Shown: piece after piece, positions 1 to 8,500 of the stretch
Position numbering within the stretch: position 1 is the stretch's first letter
How the letters are laid out: each line of letters begins with the position of its first letter
DNA from: Ktedonobacter sp. SOSP1-85
GTDB lineage: Bacteria > Chloroflexota > Ktedonobacteria > Ktedonobacterales > Ktedonobacteraceae
Assembly: GCF_016587415.1 (NCBI RefSeq)
Contig: NZ_BNJI01000003.1
Location: 620,001-684,000 of the forward strand
DNA length: 64,000 nucleotides
Direction: 5' to 3'
Translations under genes and position numbers: made by a program
The notes under the pieces: generated by a model
What the model was told of the DNA's origin: nothing
What the model saw: the letters and a program-made list of their open reading frames with translations, nothing else
Databases searched by the model: none

Positions 1-742
1 GAAGGTTACCAAGGCCGATGGCTCACGCTGGGGCCTCTCCTTCACGCCCTCAGTTGACGAGTGGGCGACACTCTATAAAGCTTTTGGTGGTGCCGACTTT
101 GTTTCTAGCGATGGCACCAAGGCCGCCTTTGGCGATGGAGCCAATGCCCAGCCCGCTCTAAAAGCCTTGAGCGATCTCACGCCCCTGGTCAAGGCAGGCA
201 ATATCCATGTGACCAAGCTCTATAGCTGGCAGAACGACTTTGCCGCTGGCAAATCTGCCTTCGCTATCAGCACTGTCGCCAGTTATCCCTTCATCAAGAG
301 TTCCATTGGCGGGAAATTCAACTTCTCAGAGGCCGTTCTGCCCAGTGGCTCCGCGGGCAAGTTTACCTCGCTCTATGGCACCAATATGGCGATGTTCTCC
401 AGCGCCAGCACGGATGCCAAGACCGCGGCGTGGGACTTTATGAAGTACTTGACCAGCGCCGATGCGAATGCTCAGTTCGTCAAGGCGACCGGATATATGC
501 CTATCCGCAAATCCGCCTATGAGGGCTCGACGTTGAAGAGCTACTTCGAGCAGAATCCCGCGCGCCAGGCTGGCCCCGAGTCACTTCAGTATGGCTTTGT
601 GCCCAGCATTCTGCCCGCCTGGGACGACTGCCGCACGGTCATCACCAGCAATTTTACCAGCGCGCTTACCAGCCAGCTTTCCGAGAACGCCGCCTTGCAG
701 AAGATGACGCAGGGCTGTAGTACAAAGCTAGCTGAAGGCTAA
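1..742 (+). CDS. ABC transporter sugar-binding protein, C-terminal part
   Basis: The frame is open from base 2 to the TAA at 740-742, so about 246 C-terminal residues are present and the start lies outside the window. The residues resemble family 1 extracellular solute-binding proteins that deliver sugars to ABC importers: a hydrophilic lobe, then a stretch about the enforced stability of the frame reading AAWDFMKYLTSADANAQF, and then GYMPIRKSAY, a motif typical of the helix before the C-terminal tail of these proteins. The ligand cannot be told from this part. Permease genes are expected upstream, outside the window, because the gene is followed directly by a terminator and by a gene on the other strand. 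Confidence 0.8.
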   Translation, partial: KVTKADGSRWGLSFTPSVDEWATLYKAFGGADFVSSDGTKAAFGDGANAQPALKALSDLTPLVKAGNIHVTKLYSWQNDFAAGKSAFAISTVASYPFIKSSIGGKFNFSEAVLPSGSAGKFTSLYGTNMAMFSSASTDAKTAAWDFMKYLTSADANAQFVKATGYMPIRKSAYEGSTLKSYFEQNPARQAGPESLQYGFVPSILPAWDDCRTVITSNFTSALTSQLSENAALQKMTQGCSTKLAEG

Positions 743-748
743 GATATA

Positions 749-821
749 GTATGTAGGAAAATGATGTGATGCCCCGTGTAGCCTGAGGCTACACGGGGCA
801 TCACATCATTTTCCTACATAC
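749..821. terminator. Bidirectional palindromic terminator, 36-bp arms
   Basis: A perfect inverted repeat with arms 749-784 and 786-821 and a one-base centre lies between the converging sugar-binding protein gene and narK. No long T-tract is present, so transcription stop is inferred from position and from the extreme stem length. Confidence 0.75.
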
Positions 822-828
822 GTCCCAT

Positions 829-2073
829 TTACGCTCTAGAGGCTTGAGGATAGATCTCTGTACCCTCTGCCTCAGCCGCCCAGGACGAGCGCCAGCTTGC
901 CCGTAAGGCGGCTAGCAGGCGTAGAACGGCCAGGACCACAAACGCGAAGATCGCCAGGATGATCCAGCCCGCAGCATAAGAACCACTTGTCTGTTTGATT
1001 GACCCCAGCAGGAAGGGGAGAACAAAGCCGCCGATACCACCCAGGGCGCCTACCAGGCCGGTCGCGACGCCAATTGTGCTCTGAAAACGCTGTGGCACAA
1101 GTTGGAAGACCGCGCCATTGCCCATGCCCATGAAGGCGATGCCAACGATGAAAAGGGCCCCTGTAAAACCAATCGGCAGAAGCAACGAGGCCAGTGCGTA
1201 CGTGCCAGCAATCAAGAGCAGCAGGATGGAGAGCACACGCACACCTCCCAGCCTATCCGCGATGTATCCCCCCAGCGGACGTAGCGTACTTCCGGTAAAA
1301 GCAGCGCCCGCTGCCCAGTAGCCCGCCTCCACTCCTGGCAACCCAAACTGGTTATGATAGAACTGGGGCAGGAAGGTTCCCAGGCCAACAAATCCGCCAA
1401 AGGTGACGCTATAGAGCAGGCAAAACCACCACATATCCGCTGTGCCCAGGGCGCGCACATAGCTGGCGAGGGGCGCCGCTTCAGGGCGCGTCGGACTCTC
1501 CTTCGCCAGCAATACGAATGCCAACAACACTAGCGCCAGGGGGATCATCGCCAGACCCAGGACGGCATGCCACCCATAGGCTCTCGCCAGGCTGGGGGCC
1601 GTGGCGTTGGCTATGACGGTACCGATATTGCCCGCCGCCGCAATTCCCATCACGAGGCCCTGCTGCGTGGGAGGATACCAGCGACTGGCCAGCGGCAGCG
1701 CCACTGCGAACGAGGAGCCTGCGACCCCGAGCATCAGGCCAATGCAGAGCACCTCCGGAAAGCTTACCGGCAGCAACCAGCCCAGGAGCAGAGGCAGAAA
1801 GAGAAACGTCAGCAAGCCTATGCCAATCCACTTCCCGCTATAGCGATCACTGAGCAGTCCCACAGGCAGGCGGATCAGCGAACCGCTGAGAGTAGGTAAG
1901 GCGACCATGAGTCCCTGCTGCGCAGCGTTGAGCTTGAGTTCGGGCGCGATAAAGACGCTGAGAGAACCCAGGAGCACCCAGATGGTAAAACAGGTATCAA
2001 AGTGGAGAAAAGAGGCGATCACAGTCGAGATAGAGCCGGGACGCGCGCTTCCCTTCGTAGGTAAAAAAGGCAT
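829..2073 (-). CDS. narK: NarK-type nitrate/nitrite transporter (MFS)
   Basis: A 414-residue major facilitator protein with about twelve hydrophobic segments. The N-terminal FDTCFTIWVLLGSLSVF segment and the glycine-rich motif GIAAAGNIGTVIAN are hallmarks of the nitrate/nitrite porter family. It would take up nitrate (or exchange nitrite) across the cytoplasmic membrane. The start at 2073 has AAGGGAG seven bases upstream. It is the last gene of the minus-strand nitrate operon, 69 bases after the HemD-like gene, and its stop is followed by the long palindrome at 749-821. Assignment to the family is firm; direction of transport is inferred from the assimilatory context. Confidence 0.88.
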   Translation of the reverse strand: MPFLPTKGSARPGSISTVIASFLHFDTCFTIWVLLGSLSVFIAPELKLNAAQQGLMVALPTLSGSLIRLPVGLLSDRYSGKWIGIGLLTFLFLPLLLGWLLPVSFPEVLCIGLMLGVAGSSFAVALPLASRWYPPTQQGLVMGIAAAGNIGTVIANATAPSLARAYGWHAVLGLAMIPLALVLLAFVLLAKESPTRPEAAPLASYVRALGTADMWWFCLLYSVTFGGFVGLGTFLPQFYHNQFGLPGVEAGYWAAGAAFTGSTLRPLGGYIADRLGGVRVLSILLLLIAGTYALASLLLPIGFTGALFIVGIAFMGMGNGAVFQLVPQRFQSTIGVATGLVGALGGIGGFVLPFLLGSIKQTSGSYAAGWIILAIFAFVVLAVLRLLAALRASWRSSWAAEAEGTEIYPQASRA

Positions 2074-2142
2074 AAAGAACTCCCTTTCTTCGCTTGCTAA
2101 ATACGGAGAAATAGTATGTAGGAGCGCAGCCCTTAACAGCAG

Positions 2143-2952
2143 CTACGCCAGGTAGCTGACAAGGGCTTTCACCAGGTATCCCATCTTTGGATGCTCAGGG
2201 ATAACGCGCGGTGTCACCCCATAGCTCTGCAACACTCCAGTGCAGGTCGGGCCAATGGAGGCCACAAGCGTCCTGGTATTGAGGGCCTCGGTAAGCTGGC
2301 TACTGAGTTGAAGCTCCTGGGCGATGCGAAACAGGTGCCGGGCCTGGACCTGGCTGGTGAAGGCAAGCGCATCTATCTCGCCCGCGACGATGCTCTTAAC
2401 CAGGCTACGTAAAGGCGCCAGGTCTGTGGGTAGCAGCCATTCATAGAGACAAAGCTCCTCCAGCCTGGCACCACGCTGGCGCAATTCTTCCGTGAACTGG
2501 GCGTTGTGCTCACCATAATGCACCACACCTGTGACTTTACCCGCCAGGTCAAAGGGGGCCAGCACCGCCAGAAGCTCATGCGTGGTATAGGGCTCTGGGG
2601 CGCTGGCGGCCACGGGAATGCCGTAACGCTTCAGCGCCGCGACTGGTTTCGGTCCTCGGCAGACAATCGTCGTGGTACGCAAGGCCTCCACTAGCTCTAC
2701 CTGGCGGCCTAACTTTTCGGCCTCGCTATACAGAGCCGTGGCTCCTACGCCGGTAAAGAAAACAAGCATCTGGATCTCTCCCCCAGAGAGCCGGGCGAGA
2801 AAGGCCGCGACCTGCGGCCCGCACTCTCGCGCTATCTCGCGCACCGCAGGTACGCTTACCAGGTTCGAGGCTCCATGACGGCGCAGAAGGTCGGCCATCT
2901 CTCCCGCCATCCGCGCCTCCAGTAGCGCGATGCGTGCGTGCTGCAATGTCAT
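2143..2952 (-). CDS. Uroporphyrinogen-III synthase-like (HemD) protein
   Basis: About 269 residues with the two-lobed, weakly conserved HemD pattern: an N-terminal ARIALLEARM strand-helix, MLVFFTGVGATAL where the family has an 'F(T/S)S.N' turn, and DALAFTSQVQARHLF with ASIGPTCTGVLQSYG near the C-terminus. HemD makes uroporphyrinogen III, the precursor of sirohaem, the cofactor of nitrite reductase; HemD-like genes are commonly found in nitrate assimilation operons. The start at 2952 is preferred to 2958 because AAGGAG then sits seven bases upstream. It lies 16 bases after nirD. Whether it is catalytic or a HemD-domain regulator cannot be settled from sequence alone; no DNA-binding domain is attached. 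Confidence 0.8.
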   Translation of the reverse strand: MTLQHARIALLEARMAGEMADLLRRHGASNLVSVPAVREIARECGPQVAAFLARLSGGEIQMLVFFTGVGATALYSEAEKLGRQVELVEALRTTTIVCRGPKPVAALKRYGIPVAASAPEPYTTHELLAVLAPFDLAGKVTGVVHYGEHNAQFTEELRQRGARLEELCLYEWLLPTDLAPLRSLVKSIVAGEIDALAFTSQVQARHLFRIAQELQLSSQLTEALNTRTLVASIGPTCTGVLQSYGVTPRVIPEHPKMGYLVKALVSYLA

Positions 2953-2968
2953 ATGCATGCTCCTTGTT

Positions 2969-3301
2969 TTACAGGCTCAGCAGGATCTCGCCCGCCTCGC
3001 TTACCTGGAGCGCGTAGGTTTTGAGCGCCGAGCAGGTATTGCCAATCGACTCGCCCGTGCTCAGATCAAACTTGAAGGAGTGTAAGGGGCAGATAACCTG
3101 TTTATCGCCCGTCAGCCCGTCCGCCAGGGGGCCTTGCCGGTGAGGGCAGGCAGCCTGCGTGGCGAAGAGCCTGCCGCTACGGGTGCGGAAGACGGCGATC
3201 TCGGTCTCCCCAAGCTGAAAGGTGCGTCCCTCGCCCAGAGGCAGGCGCGTCTGTGGGCCAAGGTTGTAGACGACCTTGCCTGGTGGCAGCATGATGCTCA
3301 T
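2969..3301 (-). CDS. nirD: Nitrite reductase small subunit, Rieske type
   Basis: A 110-residue Rieske [2Fe-2S] protein: ligands are in CPH (in ACPHRQGPLADG) and CPLH (in CPLHSFKFDLSTG). It is the small partner of the NAD(P)H nitrite reductase NirB. A longer reading to 3340 would overlap nirB, but the ATG at 3301 has AAAGGGG at a good distance and begins at the expected domain edge, so this start is used. The gene follows nirB by 28 bases in the same operon. Confidence 0.9.
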   Translation of the reverse strand: MSIMLPPGKVVYNLGPQTRLPLGEGRTFQLGETEIAVFRTRSGRLFATQAACPHRQGPLADGLTGDKQVICPLHSFKFDLSTGESIGNTCSALKTYALQVSEAGEILLSL

Positions 3302-3329
3302 ATATGTTCCCCTTTCATGAACTGGCTGT

Positions 3330-5780
3330 TTAGGACACAATGGTTGTTCCTACCGGCTGGAGTGCTTCGGCGAATTGCGCGGGGGTCGCGGGCTGGTGGG
3401 CCTCCTGCCAGGGATCGACATAGGCATCTACCGCGGCCTGGATCTCCTGGTCCAGCCTGGAGGCGATGCCCTCGCAGTCTTCGACCAGCACCTGGCGCAG
3501 GTACTCGATTCCCAGGCGCTCAACCAGGTCATAGGTACGCTCCAGGTACCTGGCGTTCTCACGATAGTACTGCATAAAGCGTCCCATGTAGAGCAGTACC
3601 TCGTCATGGGTCTCAACGGTACAGAGTACATCCCCTTTGCGCACTTTCGAACCCGCGCCTCCGCCAATATAGATCTCCCACTTTCCTCCCTCAATCGCCA
3701 TAGCACCCAGGTCTTTTGTCGTCGCCTCTGAGCAATTGCGTGGGCAACCTGTCGTCGCCAATTTCATCTTGTGTGGAGATTCAACACCCTGGAAACGCTT
3801 CTCGATCTTGATCCCCAGCCCGGTGCTATCACCCACGCCATAGCGGCAGAACTCCGAGCCAAGGCAGGTTTTACAGGTGCGGAAGGCCTTGGAGTAGGCA
3901 TGGCCCGAGGGCATGCCCAGGTCGCGCCAGACATCGGGCAGATGCTTCTTGGGAATACCGACGAGGTCAATACGCTGCCCGCCCGTCAGCTTCACCATGG
4001 GCACGTCGTATTTGAGCGCCACATCAGCGATACGCCGGAGCTCCTGGCCCGTGGTCACGCCTCCATAGATACGCGGAATAACGCTAAAGGTACCGTTATT
4101 CTGGATATTGGCGTGTACTCGGTCATTGATAAAACGTGCATCTCGCTCATCTTCGTACTCTTTGCCCCAGATAGTCTTGAGCAGGGAAGCCAGCCCGGCC
4201 TTGCTGGTGGGATCTTCCTTGCCGTCTGCCAGGGCGCGAAAGACCGCCGAGACACTGCGCAACTCCTGCTCTTTAATGGCCTTGATGAGGTCCGGCTTCT
4301 TCAATGGGACACCCGGAACATAGTAATGCAGCGCGGGATCATCGACAACCAGCCCATCAGAGGTCAGTTCCAATAGGGCCTGAACCTGGGGCTTGCAGGA
4401 GCCACAGCCGGTTCCAGCACGCGTGGCGTTACAGAGCATGGGTAGCGAGCGCTTCCCCTCGCGCACCGCCGCGACAATCTGCCCCTTGGAGACACCATTA
4501 CAGTTACATATCTGTGCGTCATCCGGCAGGTCGGCGACATCGAACGCTTTACTCTCGCCAGTCAGTGCAAAAAGTAGCTCGGCACGGTTCTCTGGCAATT
4601 TATCGCCACGGTCAAAGTGTTGCAGCAGGCGCGGTGTGGTCGGCCCATCGCCCATGACAATCGCACCCAACAAACTTCCATCGCGAATAACGAGCTTCTT
4701 GTAGATGCCACGACCCGGCTCGCTATAGGTCACGACTTCGTCGCCCGGCAGTTTGCGATCTTTCTCGCCCATCACAGCCAACTCCATGCCCATGACCTTT
4801 AGCTTGGTCGATTCCTTGGAGCCACGATAGAGCGCGTTGGCCGTAGTGCTAGTCAAACGTTCAGCCAGAACGCGAGCCTGCTCCCAGAGTGGTGCGACCA
4901 ATCCATATACCCTGCCCTGGTGCTCGGCGCACTCACCAAGTGCAAAGACATCCTGCGCGCTGGTCACAAGGCCATCATTGACTAGAATCCCCCGCTCACA
5001 GGCGATACCCGCCTGGCGCGCCAGCTCCATATTAGGACGGATGCCCGCCGCGATGACCAGCATGTCACACTCCAGGCTTGTTCCATCTTTAAAGCCCAGG
5101 CCCGTGACGCTTGTCTCTCCCACGACTTCTGTCGTGAGCTTCCCTAGCCAGAGCTGAATGCCCAGTTTCGCGATCTCGGCCTGAAGCAGCTCGCTCGCTG
5201 GTTCATCCAGTTGCACATTCATAAGCGAAGTCGGCAGGTGGACCACGTGTACCTTGCTGCACCGGTTGGAGAGACCACGGGCTGCCTCTAAACCTAGAAG
5301 GCCTCCACCAATGACTACGGCGCTGCGCGCCTGGACAGCGTATTTGATCATCGCGTCACAGTCATCGATGGTACGAAAGGCAAAGGCCCCTGTTTTTAGT
5401 TCCCCATCCTCTCGCAGCAGATTCTTCAATGGCGGGAGAAATGGCTTGCTGCCTGTCGCGATCACGAGTTTGTCGTAAATCGTGATCGTCCCATCGCTAG
5501 CATAGACCGCCTTATTCTCGGTATCAATGGTATGAATATGCATGCCAACGCGCAAATCGATATGATGCTGTGCGTACCATGCGAGGGGATTGATAAAGAT
5601 ATCCTGGGGATCATGGCTCCCCGCCAGGACATTTGAGAGCAGAATACGGTTATAGTTGCCGTAGGGTTCGTCACCAAAGACGACGATTTGATAGCGTTCA
5701 TTTCCACCGCGAGCCACAATCTCCTCCACCAGCCTCGCTCCCGCCATGCCATTGCCGATCACAACCAGGCGTTCCTTCAT
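3330..5780 (-). CDS. nirB: Nitrite reductase [NAD(P)H] large subunit
   Basis: An 816-residue protein with all NirB parts in order: an FAD/NAD(P)H oxidoreductase half (VVIGNGMAGARLVEEI near residue 5, VVIGGGLLGLEAARGL near 155), a BFD-type [2Fe-2S] segment (CNCNGVSKGQI with GTGCGSCKPQ, around 420-460), and a sirohaem/[4Fe-4S] reductase domain (CKTCLGSEFCRYGVGD and TTGCPRNCSEA, around 630-680). It reduces nitrite to ammonium in the cytoplasm using NAD(P)H. GGAGGGAG precedes the ATG. It follows nasC with a gap of 74 bases, within which a copy of the dispersed structured repeat lies in the sense direction. Confidence 0.95.
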   Translation of the reverse strand: MKERLVVIGNGMAGARLVEEIVARGGNERYQIVVFGDEPYGNYNRILLSNVLAGSHDPQDIFINPLAWYAQHHIDLRVGMHIHTIDTENKAVYASDGTITIYDKLVIATGSKPFLPPLKNLLREDGELKTGAFAFRTIDDCDAMIKYAVQARSAVVIGGGLLGLEAARGLSNRCSKVHVVHLPTSLMNVQLDEPASELLQAEIAKLGIQLWLGKLTTEVVGETSVTGLGFKDGTSLECDMLVIAAGIRPNMELARQAGIACERGILVNDGLVTSAQDVFALGECAEHQGRVYGLVAPLWEQARVLAERLTSTTANALYRGSKESTKLKVMGMELAVMGEKDRKLPGDEVVTYSEPGRGIYKKLVIRDGSLLGAIVMGDGPTTPRLLQHFDRGDKLPENRAELLFALTGESKAFDVADLPDDAQICNCNGVSKGQIVAAVREGKRSLPMLCNATRAGTGCGSCKPQVQALLELTSDGLVVDDPALHYYVPGVPLKKPDLIKAIKEQELRSVSAVFRALADGKEDPTSKAGLASLLKTIWGKEYEDERDARFINDRVHANIQNNGTFSVIPRIYGGVTTGQELRRIADVALKYDVPMVKLTGGQRIDLVGIPKKHLPDVWRDLGMPSGHAYSKAFRTCKTCLGSEFCRYGVGDSTGLGIKIEKRFQGVESPHKMKLATTGCPRNCSEATTKDLGAMAIEGGKWEIYIGGGAGSKVRKGDVLCTVETHDEVLLYMGRFMQYYRENARYLERTYDLVERLGIEYLRQVLVEDCEGIASRLDQEIQAAVDAYVDPWQEAHQPATPAQFAEALQPVGTTIVS

Positions 5781-5802
5781 GCAGGTTCTCCCTCCGCTTG
5801 TT

Positions 5803-5874
5803 CTAACTTCTTATGAGAAAACCAACGCCGCTCTCGCGGCTAGCGCTTTCGCGCTCAGGTTTTCGAAGAGGCAC
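5803..5874 (-). repeat. Dispersed structured repeat, copy E
   Basis: Minus-strand copy of the element described in the findings. Read on the minus strand: outer stem CGAAAACC/GGTTTTC, hairpin AGCGC-GAAA-GCGCT, hairpin CCGC-GAGA-GCGG, then GTTGG and the conserved trailing CATAAGAAG. It supplies the stop codon of nasC (TGA at 5857-5855 inside the conserved CCTGAG) and sits just upstream of the nirB ribosome binding site. Confidence 0.8.
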
Positions 5875-7978
5875 TAGCGCGTTCGATGCGAACCGCGCAC
5901 ACTTTAAACTCTGGCATCCGGCTGGTGCTATCCAGGACCGGATTGGTTAAGCGATTGACCGCATCTTTCCCTCCCCAGTGGAAGGGTACGAAAAGCGTAT
6001 CTTCACGTATGTCCGAAGTGATCTTGACTGTGCCACAGATGGAGCCTCGGCGCGTGGTGAGCCTGGCGCGCGCTCCCTGCACCAGCCCATAGTGGCGAGC
6101 CGTGGTCGGGTGAATCTCGACGAAAGGCGCTGGGGCCAGCTCGCGTAAACGTGCTACACGCCGCGTCTGTGTTCCCGATTGATATTGCGCCAGCACACGC
6201 CCAGTCGTTAAGTAGAGGGGATACTCCTCGTCTGGAACCTCCGCTGGCGACTGGTGGCGCACGGGATGGAAACGGGCCCGTCCGGAAGGTGTATGAAATG
6301 TCTGCTGAAAGAGCCGGGGCGTGCCGGAATGCTCCTTGCCTGGACAGGGCCAGAAGACCCCATTCCTGGCCTCGATCTTTTCATAGCTCATACCCGCATA
6401 ATCCGCGCTCCCCCGCGCGCTGGCGCGACCCAGCTCCTCGAAGACCTGGTGCGGCTCGCCATAGGCAAAGTAGCGCCCCTTCCCCAGCAATTCAGCCAGT
6501 TGACAGAGCATCTCGACATCCGTTTTCACTTCAGGTGGGGGCGCAAAGGCCCGTCGACGGCGAATGACGCGACCTTCAAGATTTGTCATGGTGCCCTCTT
6601 CTTCGGCCCATTGGGCCGATGGCAACACCACGTCGGCCAGTTGCGCGGTCTCCGAGAGAAAGAAGTCAGAAACCACCAGGCAGTCAAGCGCCTTGAGCCG
6701 TTCCTGGATATGTAGCGCGTTGGGGCTTGAGACCACGATATTGGAGCCAACAACCAGCAGCGTGCGCACGCCTCCCTTCTGCCCCAGGCCCTCCAATAGC
6801 TCATAGGCCGATTTTCCCGGCCCAGGCAACTCCGACTCGTCTATCTCCCAGACCTCAGCTATGTGCTGACGCGCTCCTGGATCGCTAATCTTGCGATAGC
6901 CAGGGAGCTGATCGGCCTTCTGGCCGTGTTCGCGCCCACCCTGACCATTCCCCTGCCCGGTCAGGCTACCAAAGCCGCTATAGATACGGCCAGGGAGGCC
7001 GAGCGCCAGCGCGACATTGATGTAAGCCAGGGTATTGCTCACTCCCTGGCTCTGTTGCTCGCTGCCACGCGCCGTCAGGATCATCGCCGAGCGTGCCCTT
7101 CCAAGCAGGTGCGCAGCCTGGGTAAAGAGCGCCTCTGGAACGCCTGTGGCGCGCTCGACCAGTTCTGGCCAGTATGACGCGACACGCCCCTTGACCTGCT
7201 CAAAGCCCTCTGTCCGTTCGGCGATATAGGCTTTATCAATCAAGCCTTCTCGCACGAGGATATGCAGCAGTCCATGCGCCAGGGCCGCGTCCGAGCCAGG
7301 GGTCAGGCGGAGATGCAGGTGTGCGGCACGTGTGGTCACTGAGGCGCGTGGATCAATGACGATCAACTTCCCGCCATTTTGGCGTTGGGCCTCGAAGTAC
7401 TGCATGAGGGGCGGCATGGTCTCCGCGATATTGCTGCCAATGAGCAGAATGACTTCAGCATGGGGAATGTCTTCCAGGGGAAAAGGCAGGCCACGATCAA
7501 GACCAAAGGCGGCCTGACTGGCCGCGGCGGCCGAGGACATGCAGTAGCGTCCATTATAATCAATGTGCGAGGTTCCCAGGGCCACACGCGCAAACTTCCC
7601 CAGGAGATAGGCTTTCTCGTTTGTGAGCGAGCCACTCCCAAACACACCCACTGCATCGCGTCCATAGCGCTGCTGGGTCGCCTGAATAGCGGCGGCGACA
7701 TGCGCTAAGGCATCTTCCCACGAAGCGGGAACCAGCTCTCCCTGCGCGTCACGCAACAGAGGCGTACGGAGGCGGTCGGGGTGATTGAGTAGCTCAGCGG
7801 CGTTCCAGCCTTTGACACAGAGGGACCCGTTATTGACAGGAAAGCGTTCGTTCCCCTCGACCGTAACCTGGTCGCGAGGACCAGAGAGAAGCATGCCACA
7901 TTGAAGGGCACAGTAGGGACAATGAGTCGCGACCTGTTCAGTCGCTTTCTCCACGGATGGCGCAACGGTATTATGCAC
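5855..7978 (-). CDS. nasC: Assimilatory nitrate reductase, molybdopterin catalytic subunit
   Basis: A molybdopterin oxidoreductase of about 707 residues. A [4Fe-4S] site (CPYCALQCGM, with the fourth Cys in GSLCVKGW) is followed by the molybdenum-site motif YCMSSAAAAS, a dinucleotide-binding region (LIGSNIAETMPPLMQYF), and a C-terminal molydopterin dinucleotide-binding domain (YLTTGRVLAQYQSGTQTRR). It reduces nitrate to nitrite in the cytoplasm. The frame is open up to a TTG at 8089 with no good ribosome binding site; the GTG at 7978 has GGGGGA upstream and starts 17 residues before the first cysteine, so it is preferred. First gene of the nitrate operon. The C-terminal residues ASASSKT and the stop come from the inserted repeat. 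Confidence 0.92.
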   Translation of the reverse strand: MHNTVAPSVEKATEQVATHCPYCALQCGMLLSGPRDQVTVEGNERFPVNNGSLCVKGWNAAELLNHPDRLRTPLLRDAQGELVPASWEDALAHVAAAIQATQQRYGRDAVGVFGSGSLTNEKAYLLGKFARVALGTSHIDYNGRYCMSSAAAASQAAFGLDRGLPFPLEDIPHAEVILLIGSNIAETMPPLMQYFEAQRQNGGKLIVIDPRASVTTRAAHLHLRLTPGSDAALAHGLLHILVREGLIDKAYIAERTEGFEQVKGRVASYWPELVERATGVPEALFTQAAHLLGRARSAMILTARGSEQQSQGVSNTLAYINVALALGLPGRIYSGFGSLTGQGNGQGGREHGQKADQLPGYRKISDPGARQHIAEVWEIDESELPGPGKSAYELLEGLGQKGGVRTLLVVGSNIVVSSPNALHIQERLKALDCLVVSDFFLSETAQLADVVLPSAQWAEEEGTMTNLEGRVIRRRRAFAPPPEVKTDVEMLCQLAELLGKGRYFAYGEPHQVFEELGRASARGSADYAGMSYEKIEARNGVFWPCPGKEHSGTPRLFQQTFHTPSGRARFHPVRHQSPAEVPDEEYPLYLTTGRVLAQYQSGTQTRRVARLRELAPAPFVEIHPTTARHYGLVQGARARLTTRRGSICGTVKITSDIREDTLFVPFHWGGKDAVNRLTNPVLDSTSRMPEFKVCAVRIERASASSKT

Positions 7979-8161
7979 TTGTTCCCCCAATAAGATGGCT
8001 TTAACGCGCGCTCCCGCTAAACATCCGTGTTTAACAGAAGCCTCATCTCCTTGAGTGAACCAATCGCTTAGCCAGGGTATGGCTGGCAAAAATACTGCTG
8101 CATCGCATGCATACCCATCAGGTACTGGTTACTACTCGACACGCACTAATTCTTGACTCGT

Positions 8162-8180
8162 CATGTTAAATATTCACATG
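8162..8180. promoter_or_regulatory. Candidate operator, CATGT-N9-ACATG
   Basis: A 19-bp dyad with 5-bp arms. The inner part TGTTA-N5-TCACA is loosely like a CRP/FNR-family half-site pair but one base shorter in the spacer. It is placed to control nasC transcription. The assignment to a regulator family is a guess. Confidence 0.3.
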
Positions 8181-8212
8181 AAGCATCGCTAATACAGAGT
8201 GTACCATCGCAT

Positions 8213-8226
8213 TAACGCAGGCGTTA
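8213..8226. promoter_or_regulatory. Candidate operator, TAACGC-AG-GCGTTA
   Basis: A perfect 6-bp dyad with a two-base centre in the divergent region. Its position suits either the nitrate operon or the transporter operon. No regulator gene lies beside it. Confidence 0.35.
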
Positions 8227-8500
8227 GATACAAAAAGCATAAATTTAACGTCCGCTCTTTTGTATGTTTTGCCAAAAGCTTCCTGGCACTTTCTCGTCTT
8301 ATTGCCAAAGTTGCGTTTGTTGATCTACTTTGTCATTATTGACAAATCCAGCCTTTCTTGAGTAATATATAAGACATAAGCTCTTCCCATTTTATAGCCT
8401 GCTTCCCACGCTTCTACATAGAATAATGCTTATGCTTTAGCAGCGTCGGGCAGCTTGCTCGCACTTATTTCTTTATTTTTTACACCATTGAGGTCGCCCA

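Larger units (their letters stand above)
7979..8500. other. Divergent control region, nitrate operon / ECF transporter
   Basis: About 520 bases without a supported gene, AT-rich between 8090 and 8480, lying between two divergent operons. It carries two palindromes (listed separately) and a weaker pair TGCCA/TGGCA at 8270-8288. No riboswitch or RNA gene was recognised. Confidence 0.6.

Noticed and set aside
3771..4376. Open frame of 201 codons on the plus strand inside nirB
   Set aside because: nirB is unbroken and fully recognisable on the other strand; the frame is a shadow.
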